53,153 bases of DNA, taken from Acidimicrobiaceae bacterium (GTDB lineage: Bacteria; Actinomycetota; Acidimicrobiia; Acidimicrobiales; MedAcidi-G1). Below, piece by piece: positions 1-7,709 of the stretch. The translations under genes were made by a program, and so were the position numbers. Under the pieces are notes generated by a model, which saw only the letters and a program-made list of their open reading frames with translations, did not search any database and had not been told where the DNA came from. The stretch's first letter is position 1. Each line of letters opens with the position of its first letter. Location: assembly GCA_002687745.1 (NCBI GenBank), contig NZBE01000025.1:1-53153 (forward strand), in the 5' to 3' direction.

Positions 1-120
1 CTGTTGAGGAGCCTGTGGCCGAGGAGGCGCCTGTTGAGGAGCCTGTGGCCGAGGAGGCGCCTGTTGAGGAGCCTGTGGCCGAGGAGGCACCTGTTGAGGA
101 GCCCGTGGCCGAGGAGGCAC
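1..120 (+). repeat. Four tandem 30-bp repeats in the rpsP tail
   Basis: Units at 1-30, 31-60, 61-90 and 91-120 begin CTGTTGAGGAGCC. The first two are identical and the later two differ by one or two bases. Each unit encodes one [10 protein letters not shown]-type decapeptide in frame. The array probably continues upstream of the window. Near-identity at DNA level, third positions included, points to recent slippage or unequal exchange rather than selection on the peptide alone. Confidence 0.95.
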
Positions 121-170
121 CAGCCGACGAAGCCATCGAAGCCGCTGTTGACGAGAACGAGGAGGCGTAA
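1..170 (+). CDS. rpsP: 30S ribosomal protein S16, C-terminal tail only (partial)
   Basis: Only the last 55 codons are present (reading frame beginning at base 3, stop TAA at 168-170). They encode an acidic, Ala/Pro/Val/Glu-rich tail made of the ten-residue unit [10 protein letters not shown], ending in DENEEA. The tail itself carries no S16 signature. The call rests on position: khpA, rimM, trmD and rplS follow in the order that always trails rpsP, and actinobacterial S16 proteins often have acidic low-complexity C-termini. The structured S16 domain lies upstream of the window. A different protein with an acidic tail cannot be excluded from this fragment alone. Confidence 0.7.
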   Translation, partial: VEEPVAEEAPVEEPVAEEAPVEEPVAEEAPVEEPVAEEAPADEAIEAAVDENEEA

Positions 171-172
171 CC

Positions 173-421
173 ATGTCCGTCGAAGCCCCCATCGCAGAAG
201 ATGTCCTTGAGTTCCTGATCAAGTCCATAGTCGAGGACCCCGATGCCGTGAGCATCTCCACGGGGGGTGATTCCCGTTGCGTGTTCTCCGTGACCGTGGG
301 TGACGGCGACATGGGTCGTGTAATCGGAAAGCGTGGCCGCGTGGCCAACGCCATCCGCACCATCGTGCGCGCTGCCGCCGTCCGCGACGATGCCGAGATA
401 GACGTCGACTTCGTCGACTGA
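173..421 (+). CDS. khpA: KH-domain RNA-binding protein KhpA
   Basis: An 82-residue single type-II KH domain of the KhpA/YlqC family. The RNA-gripping GxxG loop is at residues 52-55 (IGKRG), within the conserved [15 protein letters not shown] stretch. Length matches the family (about 75-85 residues). In firmicutes KhpA works with KhpB/Jag in sRNA and mRNA binding and influences cell division; its role here is inferred from the family. The ATG lies 2 bases after the rpsP stop, and a GAGGAGG in the end of rpsP serves as ribosome binding site, so the two are probably translationally coupled. Placement between rpsP and rimM is highly conserved. Confidence 0.93.
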   Translation: MSVEAPIAEDVLEFLIKSIVEDPDAVSISTGGDSRCVFSVTVGDGDMGRVIGKRGRVANAIRTIVRAAAVRDDAEIDVDFVD

Positions 422-443
422 CCGGGACCGGTCACACCGGACC

Positions 444-950
444 ATGTCAAAGAGACCGGATGCCGCTGATCCGGTCATGCTCGAGGTCGGTCGCATCGAC
501 CGACCCCACGGTCTCAGCGGCGAGGTCGTCGTGACCCTGCTGAGCACACGACCCGAGCGCCTTGCGCCCGGGTCCCGCCTCTCCACCGAACGTGGACCTC
601 TGACGGTCCGCACCAGCCGACCCCACCAGCACAGGTTCCTCGTCCGCTTCGACGAGGTGCCCGACTCTGATTCAGCCGAGCGCTGGCGGGGGGTGGTGCT
701 CACCGCCGAGCCGATCGACGAACCCGACGACGGAACCCTCTGGGCGCACCAGTTGATAGGTGCCAGGGTCATCGACCAGCACGGAACAGACCACGGAGTC
801 GTACGGTCTGTCGTCGACAACCCCGCCAGTGACCTTCTGGAGCTCGAGGACGGCCGCCTGGTTCCAGCAGCGTTCGTGGTAGGTCACATACCCGGCACAG
901 AGATCTGGGTGGATGTTCCCGTCGGCCTGCTGGACGACAGCGGGGTGTGA
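444..950 (+). CDS. rimM: Ribosome maturation factor RimM
   Basis: 168 residues, usual for RimM. The N-terminal RimM barrel begins with VGRIDRPHGLSGEVVV (about residues 16-31), where the RPHGLxGE motif is diagnostic. The C-terminal PRC-barrel-like half contains LIGARVIDQHG and ends in the typical DVPVGLLD. RimM binds S19 and assists 30S head assembly in the cytoplasm. The first codon is ATG, 22 bases after khpA. The end overlaps the trmD start by 4 bases (GTGA), so RimM and the tRNA methyltransferase are probably made in a coupled way, as in other bacteria. Confidence 0.95.
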   Translation: MSKRPDAADPVMLEVGRIDRPHGLSGEVVVTLLSTRPERLAPGSRLSTERGPLTVRTSRPHQHRFLVRFDEVPDSDSAERWRGVVLTAEPIDEPDDGTLWAHQLIGARVIDQHGTDHGVVRSVVDNPASDLLELEDGRLVPAAFVVGHIPGTEIWVDVPVGLLDDSGV

Positions 951-1678
951 CCTTGCGCACCGAGGTGTTCACCCTGTTCCCGGAGATGATCGACGACTAC
1001 GTCGGTCGGAGCATCCTGGGTCGCGCGATCGGTTCCGGGAGCCTTGAGGTCCGCTGCCACGACCTGCGCCTCGCCACCGTCGATGTGCATCGCACTGTCG
1101 ACGACAGCCCGTTCGGAGGCGGTGCCGGAATGGTGTTGATGCCCGAGCCGGTGTTTGCCGCGGTTGAGACCGTGTCTCCGGTCCGGCCGTTGATACTGCT
1201 CGGGCCGGGCGGCCGGCGGTTCGACCAGGGGGTTGCGACCGAACTTGCCGCCCTTGAGGGCTTCTCGCTCCTGTGTGGTCGCTACGAGGGCGTCGACGAA
1301 CGGATCCGCACAGACCTTTGCGACGACGAGATCTCCGTCGGCGACTATGTCCTGGCGGGCGGCGAACTGGCCGCCCTGGTGGTCATAGAGGCCGTGGCAA
1401 GGCTGCAGCCGGGTGTCCTCGGCAACGACGCGTCCGCTCTCGACGAGTCGTACTCGGCTGGCCTTCTGGAACACCCCCAGTTCACCCGACCAGCCGACTT
1501 CCGTGGCCTCGAGGTCCCCGATGTGCTCCGCTCGGGTGACCATGCCCGGGTTGGGCGTTGGCGCCGAGCCGCCTCGCTGGCCCGCACCATCGCGCTCCGT
1601 CCCGACCTGATTGACAGGCGTGGCGGTGTCAGCGACGAGGAGCAGGCGCTCCTGACCGAGTTCGGACTGGATGCCTGA
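947..1678 (+). CDS. trmD: tRNA (guanine-37-N1)-methyltransferase TrmD
   Basis: 243-residue SPOUT-class enzyme that methylates G37 of tRNAs reading CNN codons, preventing +1 frameshifting. Visible hallmarks are the N-terminal [25 protein letters not shown], the [10 protein letters not shown] loop near residues 110-119, the trefoil-knot segment [17 protein letters not shown], and [10 protein letters not shown]. The start is GTG within the rimM stop (GTGA). A TTG at codon 3 is possible, but the overlap favours GTG. Full length, with no missing motif. Confidence 0.96.
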   Translation: MTLRTEVFTLFPEMIDDYVGRSILGRAIGSGSLEVRCHDLRLATVDVHRTVDDSPFGGGAGMVLMPEPVFAAVETVSPVRPLILLGPGGRRFDQGVATELAALEGFSLLCGRYEGVDERIRTDLCDDEISVGDYVLAGGELAALVVIEAVARLQPGVLGNDASALDESYSAGLLEHPQFTRPADFRGLEVPDVLRSGDHARVGRWRRAASLARTIALRPDLIDRRGGVSDEEQALLTEFGLDA

Positions 1679-1724
1679 ATCGGACACGTCGGGGATCACC
1701 GGTGGCGTCAGGTTCGGCGGCGCC

Positions 1725-1730
1725 TATGCT
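1725..1730 (+). promoter_or_regulatory. Possible -10 element for rplS
   Basis: TATGCT lies 79 bases upstream of the rplS ATG in the 131-base gap after trmD. No good -35 is visible at 17 bases. It would give L19 its own promoter in addition to read-through from the rpsP operon. Weak, sequence-only call. Confidence 0.3.
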
Positions 1731-1809
1731 TGTCGCCCGGTACCGGTGCCTGACCCCGGGTCCACCCAGATTCCAGTCCCTTCCGGGACGAACCGTTCAA
1801 GGACGAGCC

Positions 1810-2157
1810 ATGCAGCCCACAGATCTCGTTGACAGCCAGAACCTCCGCGACGACGTGCCCGACTTCGGTCCCGGCGACGCACTCAAGGTCCACGTACGCG
1901 TCACGGAGGGAAACCGCCAGCGCGTACAGGTCTTTGAGGGGGTCGTTGTCCGTCGGCAGGGAAGCGGTGTCCGTGAGAGTTTCACGGTGCGCAAGATCAG
2001 CTTCAGCGTCGGCGTGGAGAGGACCTTCCCGATCCACTCACCGGTGATCGACCACATCGAGGTGATGAGCCGGGGAGACGTCCGCAGGGCCAAGCTCTAC
2101 TACCTGCGTGACCGCATCGGCAAGAAGGCAAAGGTGAAGGAGAAGCGGGACTTCTGA
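1810..2157 (+). CDS. rplS: 50S ribosomal protein L19
   Basis: 115 residues, the standard L19 length. It contains the conserved [42 protein letters not shown] and [17 protein letters not shown] stretches. L19 sits at the 30S/50S interface. The ATG at 1810 was chosen because upstream in-frame codons (from a GTG at 1702) encode residues unrelated to L19. The 131-base gap after trmD is long for this operon and holds a possible separate promoter. Confidence 0.96.
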   Translation: MQPTDLVDSQNLRDDVPDFGPGDALKVHVRVTEGNRQRVQVFEGVVVRRQGSGVRESFTVRKISFSVGVERTFPIHSPVIDHIEVMSRGDVRRAKLYYLRDRIGKKAKVKEKRDF

Positions 2158-2219
2158 CCCGCTGGTCCCGTCCCGGGTGGACCGGGCCACCGACCGCCAC
2201 ACCTGTCACAGCCTGCACC

Positions 2220-2225
2220 TAGCGT
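2220..2225 (+). promoter_or_regulatory. Leaderless-type -10 (TAGCGT) for the YraN-family gene
   Basis: TAGCGT followed by 7 bases and then the ATG at 2233. With a start point 6-7 bases after the hexamer, transcription would begin at or next to the start codon. The same arrangement recurs before many first-in-operon genes of this window, which is the main support. Confidence 0.5.
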
Positions 2226-2232
2226 CGCCTCG

Positions 2233-2613
2233 ATGGCGACTACCTCAGATCACGGCTCGGCTTCTGCGTCCGGTGGCGGACGGCATCTGGCCCTGGGGCG
2301 ATGGGGTGAGCGTGTCGCCGAGCGCCACTACCGCAGAGACGGCTACCGGGTTTTGGCGCGGAACTGGCGCTGCCGGTCAGGCGAGATCGACCTGATCCTT
2401 GAGCACCGGGGGACAGTTGTCTTCTGCGAGGTCAAGACCAGGAGTTCAGAGGTGTTCGGTCACCCCGCCGAGGCCGTCGACCAGAGGCGCCAGGGTCGTC
2501 TGCGGCGTGCCGCTGTCGAGTGGATGAAAGGTGGCGGTTACGGCGGCGTCGTGCGCTTCGACGTTGTCGCTGTGCTGCCCGGCCGGGTCGACCGGCTCGA
2601 GGACGCCTTCTGA
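2233..2613 (+). CDS. YraN/UPF0102 family endonuclease-like protein
   Basis: 126 residues with the UPF0102 pattern: LGRWGERVAERHYRRDGYRVLARNWR, then GEIDLILEHRGTVVFCEVKTRS. The GEIDLI...EVK arrangement matches the D-ExK core of restriction-endonuclease-like folds. The family is predicted to act on nucleic acids, but its role is unsettled. It normally lies upstream of comM and dprA, as here. The first 17 residues (Ser/Gly/Ala-rich) are not conserved. No ribosome binding site is visible; a TAGCGT hexamer ends 7 bases before the ATG, suggesting a leaderless transcript. Confidence 0.88.
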   Translation: MATTSDHGSASASGGGRHLALGRWGERVAERHYRRDGYRVLARNWRCRSGEIDLILEHRGTVVFCEVKTRSSEVFGHPAEAVDQRRQGRLRRAAVEWMKGGGYGGVVRFDVVAVLPGRVDRLEDAF

Positions 2614-2652
2614 CACCCAGCGGGGATGCATCAACGCACAATGCCTGTCGAT

Positions 2653-2886
2653 TCAGGTGCGTCTTCCCATCCAGCAGCCGCGGTGCCAGTGGCGCCGCAG
2701 ATCGGGTGCCTCGACGGGGACCACCACCATGTGGCCCAGGCCCGGTGGTATCTCGCGGTTGCAGCCGGGACACGTGTAGGCCTTGGTGGCCTGGTACGGC
2801 TGGATGAACCTGACCTCAAGTTCGCCGAGAACGCCGGGATCCTCCATTGTCAGACCAGCATCGACAAGAGACAGGCCCGTCGACAC
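2653..2886 (-). CDS. Small conserved actinobacterial protein with a CxxC zinc-binding-like motif
   Basis: 77 residues from a GTG at 2886; an alternative ATG at 2847 gives 64. The core reads FIQPYQATKAYTCPGCNREI, then PPGLGHMVVVP and LRRHWHRGCW. CxxC (residues 39 and 42) together with HWHRGCW could form a zinc site. The pattern resembles a small family common in actinobacteria, often annotated without evidence as an ATP/GTP-binding protein; no P-loop is present. The gene begins 4 bases after the 36-residue membrane protein ends, so the two form a mini-operon convergent with the YraN-family gene. Function unknown. Confidence 0.75.
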   Translation of the reverse strand: MSTGLSLVDAGLTMEDPGVLGELEVRFIQPYQATKAYTCPGCNREIPPGLGHMVVVPVEAPDLRRHWHRGCWMGRRT

Positions 2887-2890
2887 AGCT

Positions 2891-3001
2891 TCATCCGAAC
2901 AGGGCCCATGCCACGAGGATGACCGCCACCACAGCCACCGAGCCGACGTAGACGAGATCGCCGGGTCTGCTCTGTCTGTAGCGCCTCGGGCTGAGTCCCA
3001 T
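2891..3001 (-). CDS. 36-residue single-span membrane miniprotein
   Basis: ATG at 2999-3001 on the minus strand, stop at 2891. A basic N-terminus (MGLSPRRYRQSRPGD) precedes one hydrophobic helix at about residues 16-35 (LVYVGSVAVVAVILVAWALF) ending in G. The arginine-rich side predicts an N-in orientation. It is immediately upstream of the CxxC protein and probably co-transcribed. A GATACT ends 6 bases before the ATG, consistent with the leaderless pattern seen elsewhere. The small size makes it easy to miss; the evidence is the clean membrane-protein composition and the tight spacing. No function is proposed. Confidence 0.6.
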   Translation of the reverse strand: MGLSPRRYRQSRPGDLVYVGSVAVVAVILVAWALFG

Positions 3002-3046
3002 GGTCCAAGTATCGCCCGTGCCGTCGTGAACTGCGCGTGGCCGCCG

Positions 3047-3052
3047 TAGAGT
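3047..3052 (+). promoter_or_regulatory. Possible -10 (TAGAGT) for comM-dprA
   Basis: TAGAGT in the 115-base divergent gap between the minus-strand miniprotein and comM. A start point near 3059 would leave a leader of about 58 bases before the GTG. No convincing -35. Confidence 0.3.
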
Positions 3053-3116
3053 CGACCTCAGCCGCTCGGAGTCGGCGATCAACGACTCCTCCCGCAGCCT
3101 CAGTTCGGGAGGAGCA

Positions 3117-4634
3117 GTGCTCGCAAGCATCAACTCAGCCACCCTTCTCGGTGTCGGCGGCCACCCGGTCCGTGTAGAGGTCCATGTAGCCAACGGGCTA
3201 CCGGCCTTTGGGGTGGTGGGCCTGCCCGACGCCTCGTGTAGAGAGGCCCGCGACCGGGTGCGCGCAGCGCTCGTGTCAAGTGGTCTCACGTGGCCGTCAC
3301 AGCGGATAACCGTCAACCTGGCACCCACCGGCGTGCCCAAGGCCGGAGCCGTCCTGGACCTGGCAATGGCGGTCGGCCTGCTCGTGGCCTGCGGTGAACT
3401 TGAGCCAGAGTCCGTCGACGGCCTCGCATTCCTCGGCGAACTGGGGCTCGACGGGTCGATCAGGTCCGTCGCCGGAGCCCTCCCGTTGGTTGACGCCGTC
3501 GAGGCCGACGGTGTTGTGGTGGCCCACGAGAACCTTCTCGAGGCCTCCCTCGTCGGGGAACGCCGTGTCCATTCGGTCGGCGACCTGCGGTCCCTGGTAC
3601 GGGCACTCCGTGGCGACGATGAGTGGCCCACCAGCCCACACCCTGCCGAAGCCGACGAGGTCATCCAACATCCGGACCTCTCCGACGTACGAGGTCAGCC
3701 GATACCCCGTTTCGCCCTCGAGGTCGCAGCCACCGGCGGCCACCACCTGCTCATGATCGGCCCACCCGGCGCGGGCAAGAGCATGTTGGCCCGACGCCTC
3801 CCGGGCCTGCTTCCGAGGCTGGATGGCTCTGATGCCCTGCAGGTCGCCAGGATTCGCTCGGCGGCCGGCGAGGACCTTCCGCCCGGTGGTCTCGTACGGC
3901 GTCCACCGTGGAGGGCCCCGCACCACGGAGCGTCGGCAGCGGCTCTGGTCGGCGGAGGCAGCGGAACCATGCGGCCCGGCGAGATCAGCCTCGCCCACGG
4001 GGGCGTTCTGTTCCTCGACGAACTCGGCGAGTTCGCTCCCAAGGTGTTGAACACCCTCCGCCAGCCGCTTGAGGAGGGCACTGTTCGGGTAAGCCGTGTA
4101 ACCGGGAGCACCGAGTATCCGGCCAGGGTCTTGATGGTGGCGGCAATGAACCCGTGCCCCTGCGGCGGATCCGGTGCCCCCGGAGGCTGTCGATGTCCCG
4201 AGTCGGTGAGGGCAAGGTACGTGAGGCGTGTGTCGGGACCACTGCTCGACCGGTTCGACCTGAGGGTCGATGTCCGACGGCCTGATCCCGGAGAGCTGCT
4301 CGACGGAAACCCGGGAGAGAGCACAGAGCGCGTGTTGGATCGGGTAACAACTGCCAGGCAGCGGGCAGTTGACCGTGGAGTGAGGGCCAACTCTGACCTC
4401 TCGCCATCAGACCTCGATGCCGAGGCCGTGCTCGAACCGGCGGCTGTCAGCCTTCTCGAGGGCGCCCTTCACGCCGGTCGACTGAGCGCCCGCGGGTTGC
4501 ACAGGGTTCGTGCCGTGGCGCTGACGATCAGCGACCTCCGGGGCGACGAGGGCCGCCTCGGGGTGGATCTGATCGACACGGCCCTCAGCCTTCGCATCGA
4601 CCCGTTCAGCCCGGTAGGTCCCAGTGTCAGATAG
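3117..4634 (+). CDS. comM: YifB/ComM-family Mg-chelatase-like AAA+ ATPase
   Basis: 505 residues, normal for ComM, a hexameric AAA+ helicase that promotes branch migration during natural transformation. N-terminal ChlI-like domain (about 1-170; VHVANGLPAFGVVGLPD). Walker A GPPGAGKS at 215-222, followed by the RAPHHGASAAALVGGG insert. Walker B is GGVLFLDELGEF, then a cysteine-rich NPCPCGG...GGCRCP element and a C-terminal Mg-chelatase domain. GTG start. It overlaps dprA by 11 bases, linking two DNA-uptake proteins. Whether this organism is naturally competent cannot be judged, as no com pilus genes are in view; both genes are widespread in non-competent actinobacteria. Confidence 0.93.
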   Translation: MLASINSATLLGVGGHPVRVEVHVANGLPAFGVVGLPDASCREARDRVRAALVSSGLTWPSQRITVNLAPTGVPKAGAVLDLAMAVGLLVACGELEPESVDGLAFLGELGLDGSIRSVAGALPLVDAVEADGVVVAHENLLEASLVGERRVHSVGDLRSLVRALRGDDEWPTSPHPAEADEVIQHPDLSDVRGQPIPRFALEVAATGGHHLLMIGPPGAGKSMLARRLPGLLPRLDGSDALQVARIRSAAGEDLPPGGLVRRPPWRAPHHGASAAALVGGGSGTMRPGEISLAHGGVLFLDELGEFAPKVLNTLRQPLEEGTVRVSRVTGSTEYPARVLMVAAMNPCPCGGSGAPGGCRCPESVRARYVRRVSGPLLDRFDLRVDVRRPDPGELLDGNPGESTERVLDRVTTARQRAVDRGVRANSDLSPSDLDAEAVLEPAAVSLLEGALHAGRLSARGLHRVRAVALTISDLRGDEGRLGVDLIDTALSLRIDPFSPVGPSVR

Positions 4635-5799
4635 TCCGGTGTCAGACGGCCCAATTGAAGGCGACGTTGCCGAGCGTGCATTCCTTGCCGCCCTGGCTGG
4701 TCTTCCGGCGATGGGTCCGGCCCGCCTGCGGGCGCTCCTCGACCTGCTGGGGCCGGCCGGTTCATGGAAGGCGGTCAGCAGCGGCAGGCTGCCTCGCGAG
4801 GTGCAGGCCGTGATAGGCCCACGGGCTGCGTCCGTGGCGACCTCGTGGGTTGAGGTGGCACGCACCTGCACACCTGAGGCGGTCCTCGCCGAACTGCACA
4901 GCGCCGGTGTGACCGTGGCCCGGCGCGGCGAACACGGCTACCCACCGGCGCTGGTCGACGACCCGGATCCTCCCGAGGTGCTCTTCTCGGTGGGGAGGCC
5001 GGTGGTCAGTGAGAACGGGCCCACTGTGGCGATCGTGGGCACCCGTCGGTGCACCCGCTACGGAACAGAGGTGGCCGTCGAGTTTGGCCGGGGGCTCTCC
5101 GAGGCCGGGGTCGTGGTGGTCTCGGGGCTGGCATCCGGCATCGACACCGCCGGTCATGCCGGGGTTCTGGCAGCCGGCGGCGGCTCGCCTCCAGTGGCGG
5201 TGGTAGCGACAGGCCTGGACATCGTCTACCCGGTCCAGAACCGCACCCTGTGGCGCCGCATCGCCGATGCCGGACAGATCATCTCCGAGTTCCCGCTCGG
5301 GGTGGGGCCGGCGAGGTGGAGGTTCCCGGCACGAAATCGCATCATTGCAGCGCTCGCCGACGTGCTCGTGGTTGTCGAGTCCCACCTCGAGGGCGGTTCC
5401 ATGCACACGGTCACCGCAGCCCTCGAGAGGGACCGCCCCGTCCTGGTCGTACCGGGCCCTATCCGAAGCCCGGCCTCTGAGGGAGCCAACCGCCTGCTGT
5501 CCGATGGTGCCGCCCCCGCATGCAGTGTCGACGACATCCTGTGCGCCCTCAACCTGGTATGTCCGGAACCGGTCAGCCCTGTCGCCGACCACGGTGCTCC
5601 ACCAGTTGTCGTCGACCCTGCCGACCTCGGTGTTCTCGAGGCCCTCGGGTGGGAACCGACAACCCTCGACGGGCTCGCCACCAGAACCCGGCTGTCTCCG
5701 GTCCAGTTGGGTTCCGTCGTGGGCCGGCTGCAGCGTGCCGGCCTTATCAGCGAGGAGCGGGGCTTCCTGCAGCGCTGTTCCGGCAGTGGGGCGCCATGA
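4624..5799 (+). CDS. dprA: DNA-processing protein DprA
   Basis: 391 residues. An N-terminal helical, SAM-like segment (about 15-80; FLAALAGLPAMGPARLRALL) precedes the Rossmann DprA fold, with VAIVGTRRCTRYG, VVVSGLASGIDTAGHAG, a GLD-YP element and SEFPLG. The C-terminal winged helix (about 335-385) contains LGVLEALGWEPTTLDGLA. DprA loads RecA on incoming single strands. GTG at 4624 overlaps the end of comM; a second in-frame GTG at 4639 is possible. All family motifs are intact. Confidence 0.94.
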   Translation: MSDSPVSDGPIEGDVAERAFLAALAGLPAMGPARLRALLDLLGPAGSWKAVSSGRLPREVQAVIGPRAASVATSWVEVARTCTPEAVLAELHSAGVTVARRGEHGYPPALVDDPDPPEVLFSVGRPVVSENGPTVAIVGTRRCTRYGTEVAVEFGRGLSEAGVVVVSGLASGIDTAGHAGVLAAGGGSPPVAVVATGLDIVYPVQNRTLWRRIADAGQIISEFPLGVGPARWRFPARNRIIAALADVLVVVESHLEGGSMHTVTAALERDRPVLVVPGPIRSPASEGANRLLSDGAAPACSVDDILCALNLVCPEPVSPVADHGAPPVVVDPADLGVLEALGWEPTTLDGLATRTRLSPVQLGSVVGRLQRAGLISEERGFLQRCSGSGAP

Positions 5800-5887
5800 C
5801 CCGGTCGACTCCTTCGCCCTCCGACACTGCTGCCTCGAGACCGGCTCCGACTTCCCCGGGTTCGACAGACCACACCAGGGAGATGAA

Positions 5888-7534
5888 ATGACAAGAAGAG
5901 CCCTCACCGTCGTTCTAGTGGCGGCCGCCACGATCGGGGGTGCCCTCGTATCGGCCACCCCGGCCGCTGCCCAACCCCCCGACGCGGTGTCTGGTCCGAC
6001 GGCACCCGAAGATGACGTTGTCTACCGGCATCCCGTGGAGGGTCCGGTGGTAGACGGCTTCCGGCCTCCGGCCAAGCCGTGGTTGCCGGGCAACCGGGGC
6101 CTCGAGTACGCCACCTTTCCCGGAGAGGCCGTAACGGCGGCAGCCGATGGCCTCGTCATCTTTGCGGGTCCGGTGGCCGGGACCCTGCATGTCACGATCC
6201 TCCACGACGACGGCCTCCGCACCAGCTACTCCTTTCTGGCGAGCGTCGATGTGAACGAGGGGCGCCACCTGACGGCAGGTGCCGTGGTGGGTCGGGCTGC
6301 CCGACGAGTTCACTTCGGGGTGCGTGACCCGGCCGGCTCGTACCTGGACCCGGGGAACATCGTCGGCCGGCAGCCGGTGTTGCGGGCCGAGTTGGCCTCG
6401 CACGACGACGAGGCGGTCGCCGCTGCCGCCGCAGCGGCACGCCGACGCGAGGAGCGGTCCACCCTGAGCCGGCTCGTCGGGGCTGCCGGCACAACCGGTA
6501 GCTGGGTCGGCGATCGCGTGGCCGACGGGATGGATGTAGGCATCGAGGCTGGCCGCATGATGGTCGAGCGCTACGTCTGGACCGTTGCCAGACCCGTGGT
6601 CGCCATCCGGGCGTGGGCCGATCTCGGGGCGGCCCTGACCTCAGCGGTGCTCAGCCCACCCGACTGCACGCCCGTCTCGATTCGACCGGCACCTCCTGAA
6701 GGCCAGCGGGTGGCGGTACTCGTCCCCGGCCTGAACGCACCAGCCGACGGCGGGCCGATCACCGATCTGGATGTGGCTGCCCTCGGATTCGCGCCCGTCG
6801 ATGTGGTTCGGTTCTCATACAACGGTGGTCGCATCCTCGAAACCGACACCGCAGGTGAGAACTGGTTCGACCCTCTACCGGCCACCGCCAACAGCCCCGA
6901 GGCGACACGCAGGTCCGTCGCCGACAGTTCAACACACCTCGCCAACCTCCTCGACGACATCAGGCGGCTTCGACCGGAAGCGACAATCGAGATCTACGGA
7001 TTCTCAATTGGCGGCATGGTCGCCGTCTCGGCAATTGGTCAGATGACCACCTGGGAGGTTCCGGCGTCGGTGCGCCTCGTAACCATTGCCAGCCCGCATC
7101 GCGGCCTGACGCCTGCCCGCACACTCGAGAGAATCGGTGCCATCCCGGGCATCAGCGGGCTCGACGGCTTCATGGGTGTCCCCGTGGGTTCACCGATCGT
7201 TGCGGACCTGGCATCGGGAACCCGGGCCAGCCTTCCTCCCGACGTGCCCATGCTGAGCATCGGCTCAATCGGAGACCCGCTGGTTCCCGCGGTGCGGACC
7301 GTGTTTGAAGGCGCCGAGACGGTGACCGTCGGGTCAGGAGGTCTCTTCGAGCACGACGGCCTGGTCGGCGGGGAGGGGACCAGCCGCGAGATCTCCCTGT
7401 TTCTCGCTGGAAGGCCACCGGCGTGCAGGTCGCTCATCCACAGGGTCGGAGCAGTTGTCGTGCCACGGCTGATTGCAGGAGCCCACGACATGGTGTCGGT
7501 CGCCGGTGCGGTTGATGGCCTTGTTCCGGGTTGA
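5888..7534 (+). CDS. Secreted fusion: degenerate LytM/M23 domain plus alpha/beta-hydrolase
   Basis: 548 residues. Signal peptide at 1-28 (MTRRALTVVLVAAATIGGAL, ending AAA before QPP). Residues about 45-165 follow the LytM/M23 plan, but the first zinc site (normally HxGxD) reads NRGLEYA at 69-75 and the final HxH reads RVHF at 140-143, so catalytic zinc binding looks lost. After a charged, Ala/Arg-rich linker (about 177-195), residues 284-500 form an alpha/beta-hydrolase: VAVLVPGLN, the GFSIGG elbow (Ser373), Asp463 (SIGDPLVP) and His489 (FEHDG). The ATG has a good AGGGAG site. The locus next to rpsB is where other actinobacteria keep an M23 peptidase (Rv2891 in Mycobacterium). Likely an envelope esterase or lipase whose LytM part only binds; substrate unknown. 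Confidence 0.8.
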   Translation: MTRRALTVVLVAAATIGGALVSATPAAAQPPDAVSGPTAPEDDVVYRHPVEGPVVDGFRPPAKPWLPGNRGLEYATFPGEAVTAAADGLVIFAGPVAGTLHVTILHDDGLRTSYSFLASVDVNEGRHLTAGAVVGRAARRVHFGVRDPAGSYLDPGNIVGRQPVLRAELASHDDEAVAAAAAAARRREERSTLSRLVGAAGTTGSWVGDRVADGMDVGIEAGRMMVERYVWTVARPVVAIRAWADLGAALTSAVLSPPDCTPVSIRPAPPEGQRVAVLVPGLNAPADGGPITDLDVAALGFAPVDVVRFSYNGGRILETDTAGENWFDPLPATANSPEATRRSVADSSTHLANLLDDIRRLRPEATIEIYGFSIGGMVAVSAIGQMTTWEVPASVRLVTIASPHRGLTPARTLERIGAIPGISGLDGFMGVPVGSPIVADLASGTRASLPPDVPMLSIGSIGDPLVPAVRTVFEGAETVTVGSGGLFEHDGLVGGEGTSREISLFLAGRPPACRSLIHRVGAVVVPRLIAGAHDMVSVAGAVDGLVPG

Positions 7535-7587
7535 GTAGGTGAACCCGGTGGCCTGTTCCGGGGGGTCGGAGCCCGGTTGACCGCCGG

Positions 7588-7593
7588 TACACT
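7588..7593 (+). promoter_or_regulatory. Possible -10 (TACACT) of the rpsB operon
   Basis: TACACT lies in the 175-base gap between the LytM-hydrolase gene and rpsB, implying a leader of about 110 bases. That is long enough for S2-mediated control, though no known S2 leader structure was recognised. No clear -35. Confidence 0.35.
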
Positions 7594-7709
7594 CCACCCC
7601 CGGACAGGCACACCGTGTGTCGTTCACGAGAGATTCATCCCCACCCACCCACGGTCGCCTACGGGCGCAGGGCGGGGACGAGAAGAACCGATGGGAAGGA
7701 GACCACGAC

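Noticed and set aside
1-120. CRISPR-like direct repeats
   Set aside because: The 30-bp units are contiguous without spacers, in frame, and encode an acidic peptide.
5267-5887. Open frame continuous with the LytM-hydrolase but starting inside dprA
   Set aside because: The signal peptide and a good ribosome binding site place the start at 5888; the upstream part overlaps dprA in another frame and encodes Ser/Arg-rich shadow sequence.
4762-5958. Antisense reading frame of 398 codons opposite dprA
   Set aside because: Fully covered by dprA, which has all family motifs; the antisense translation is low-complexity Arg/His/Gly sequence.
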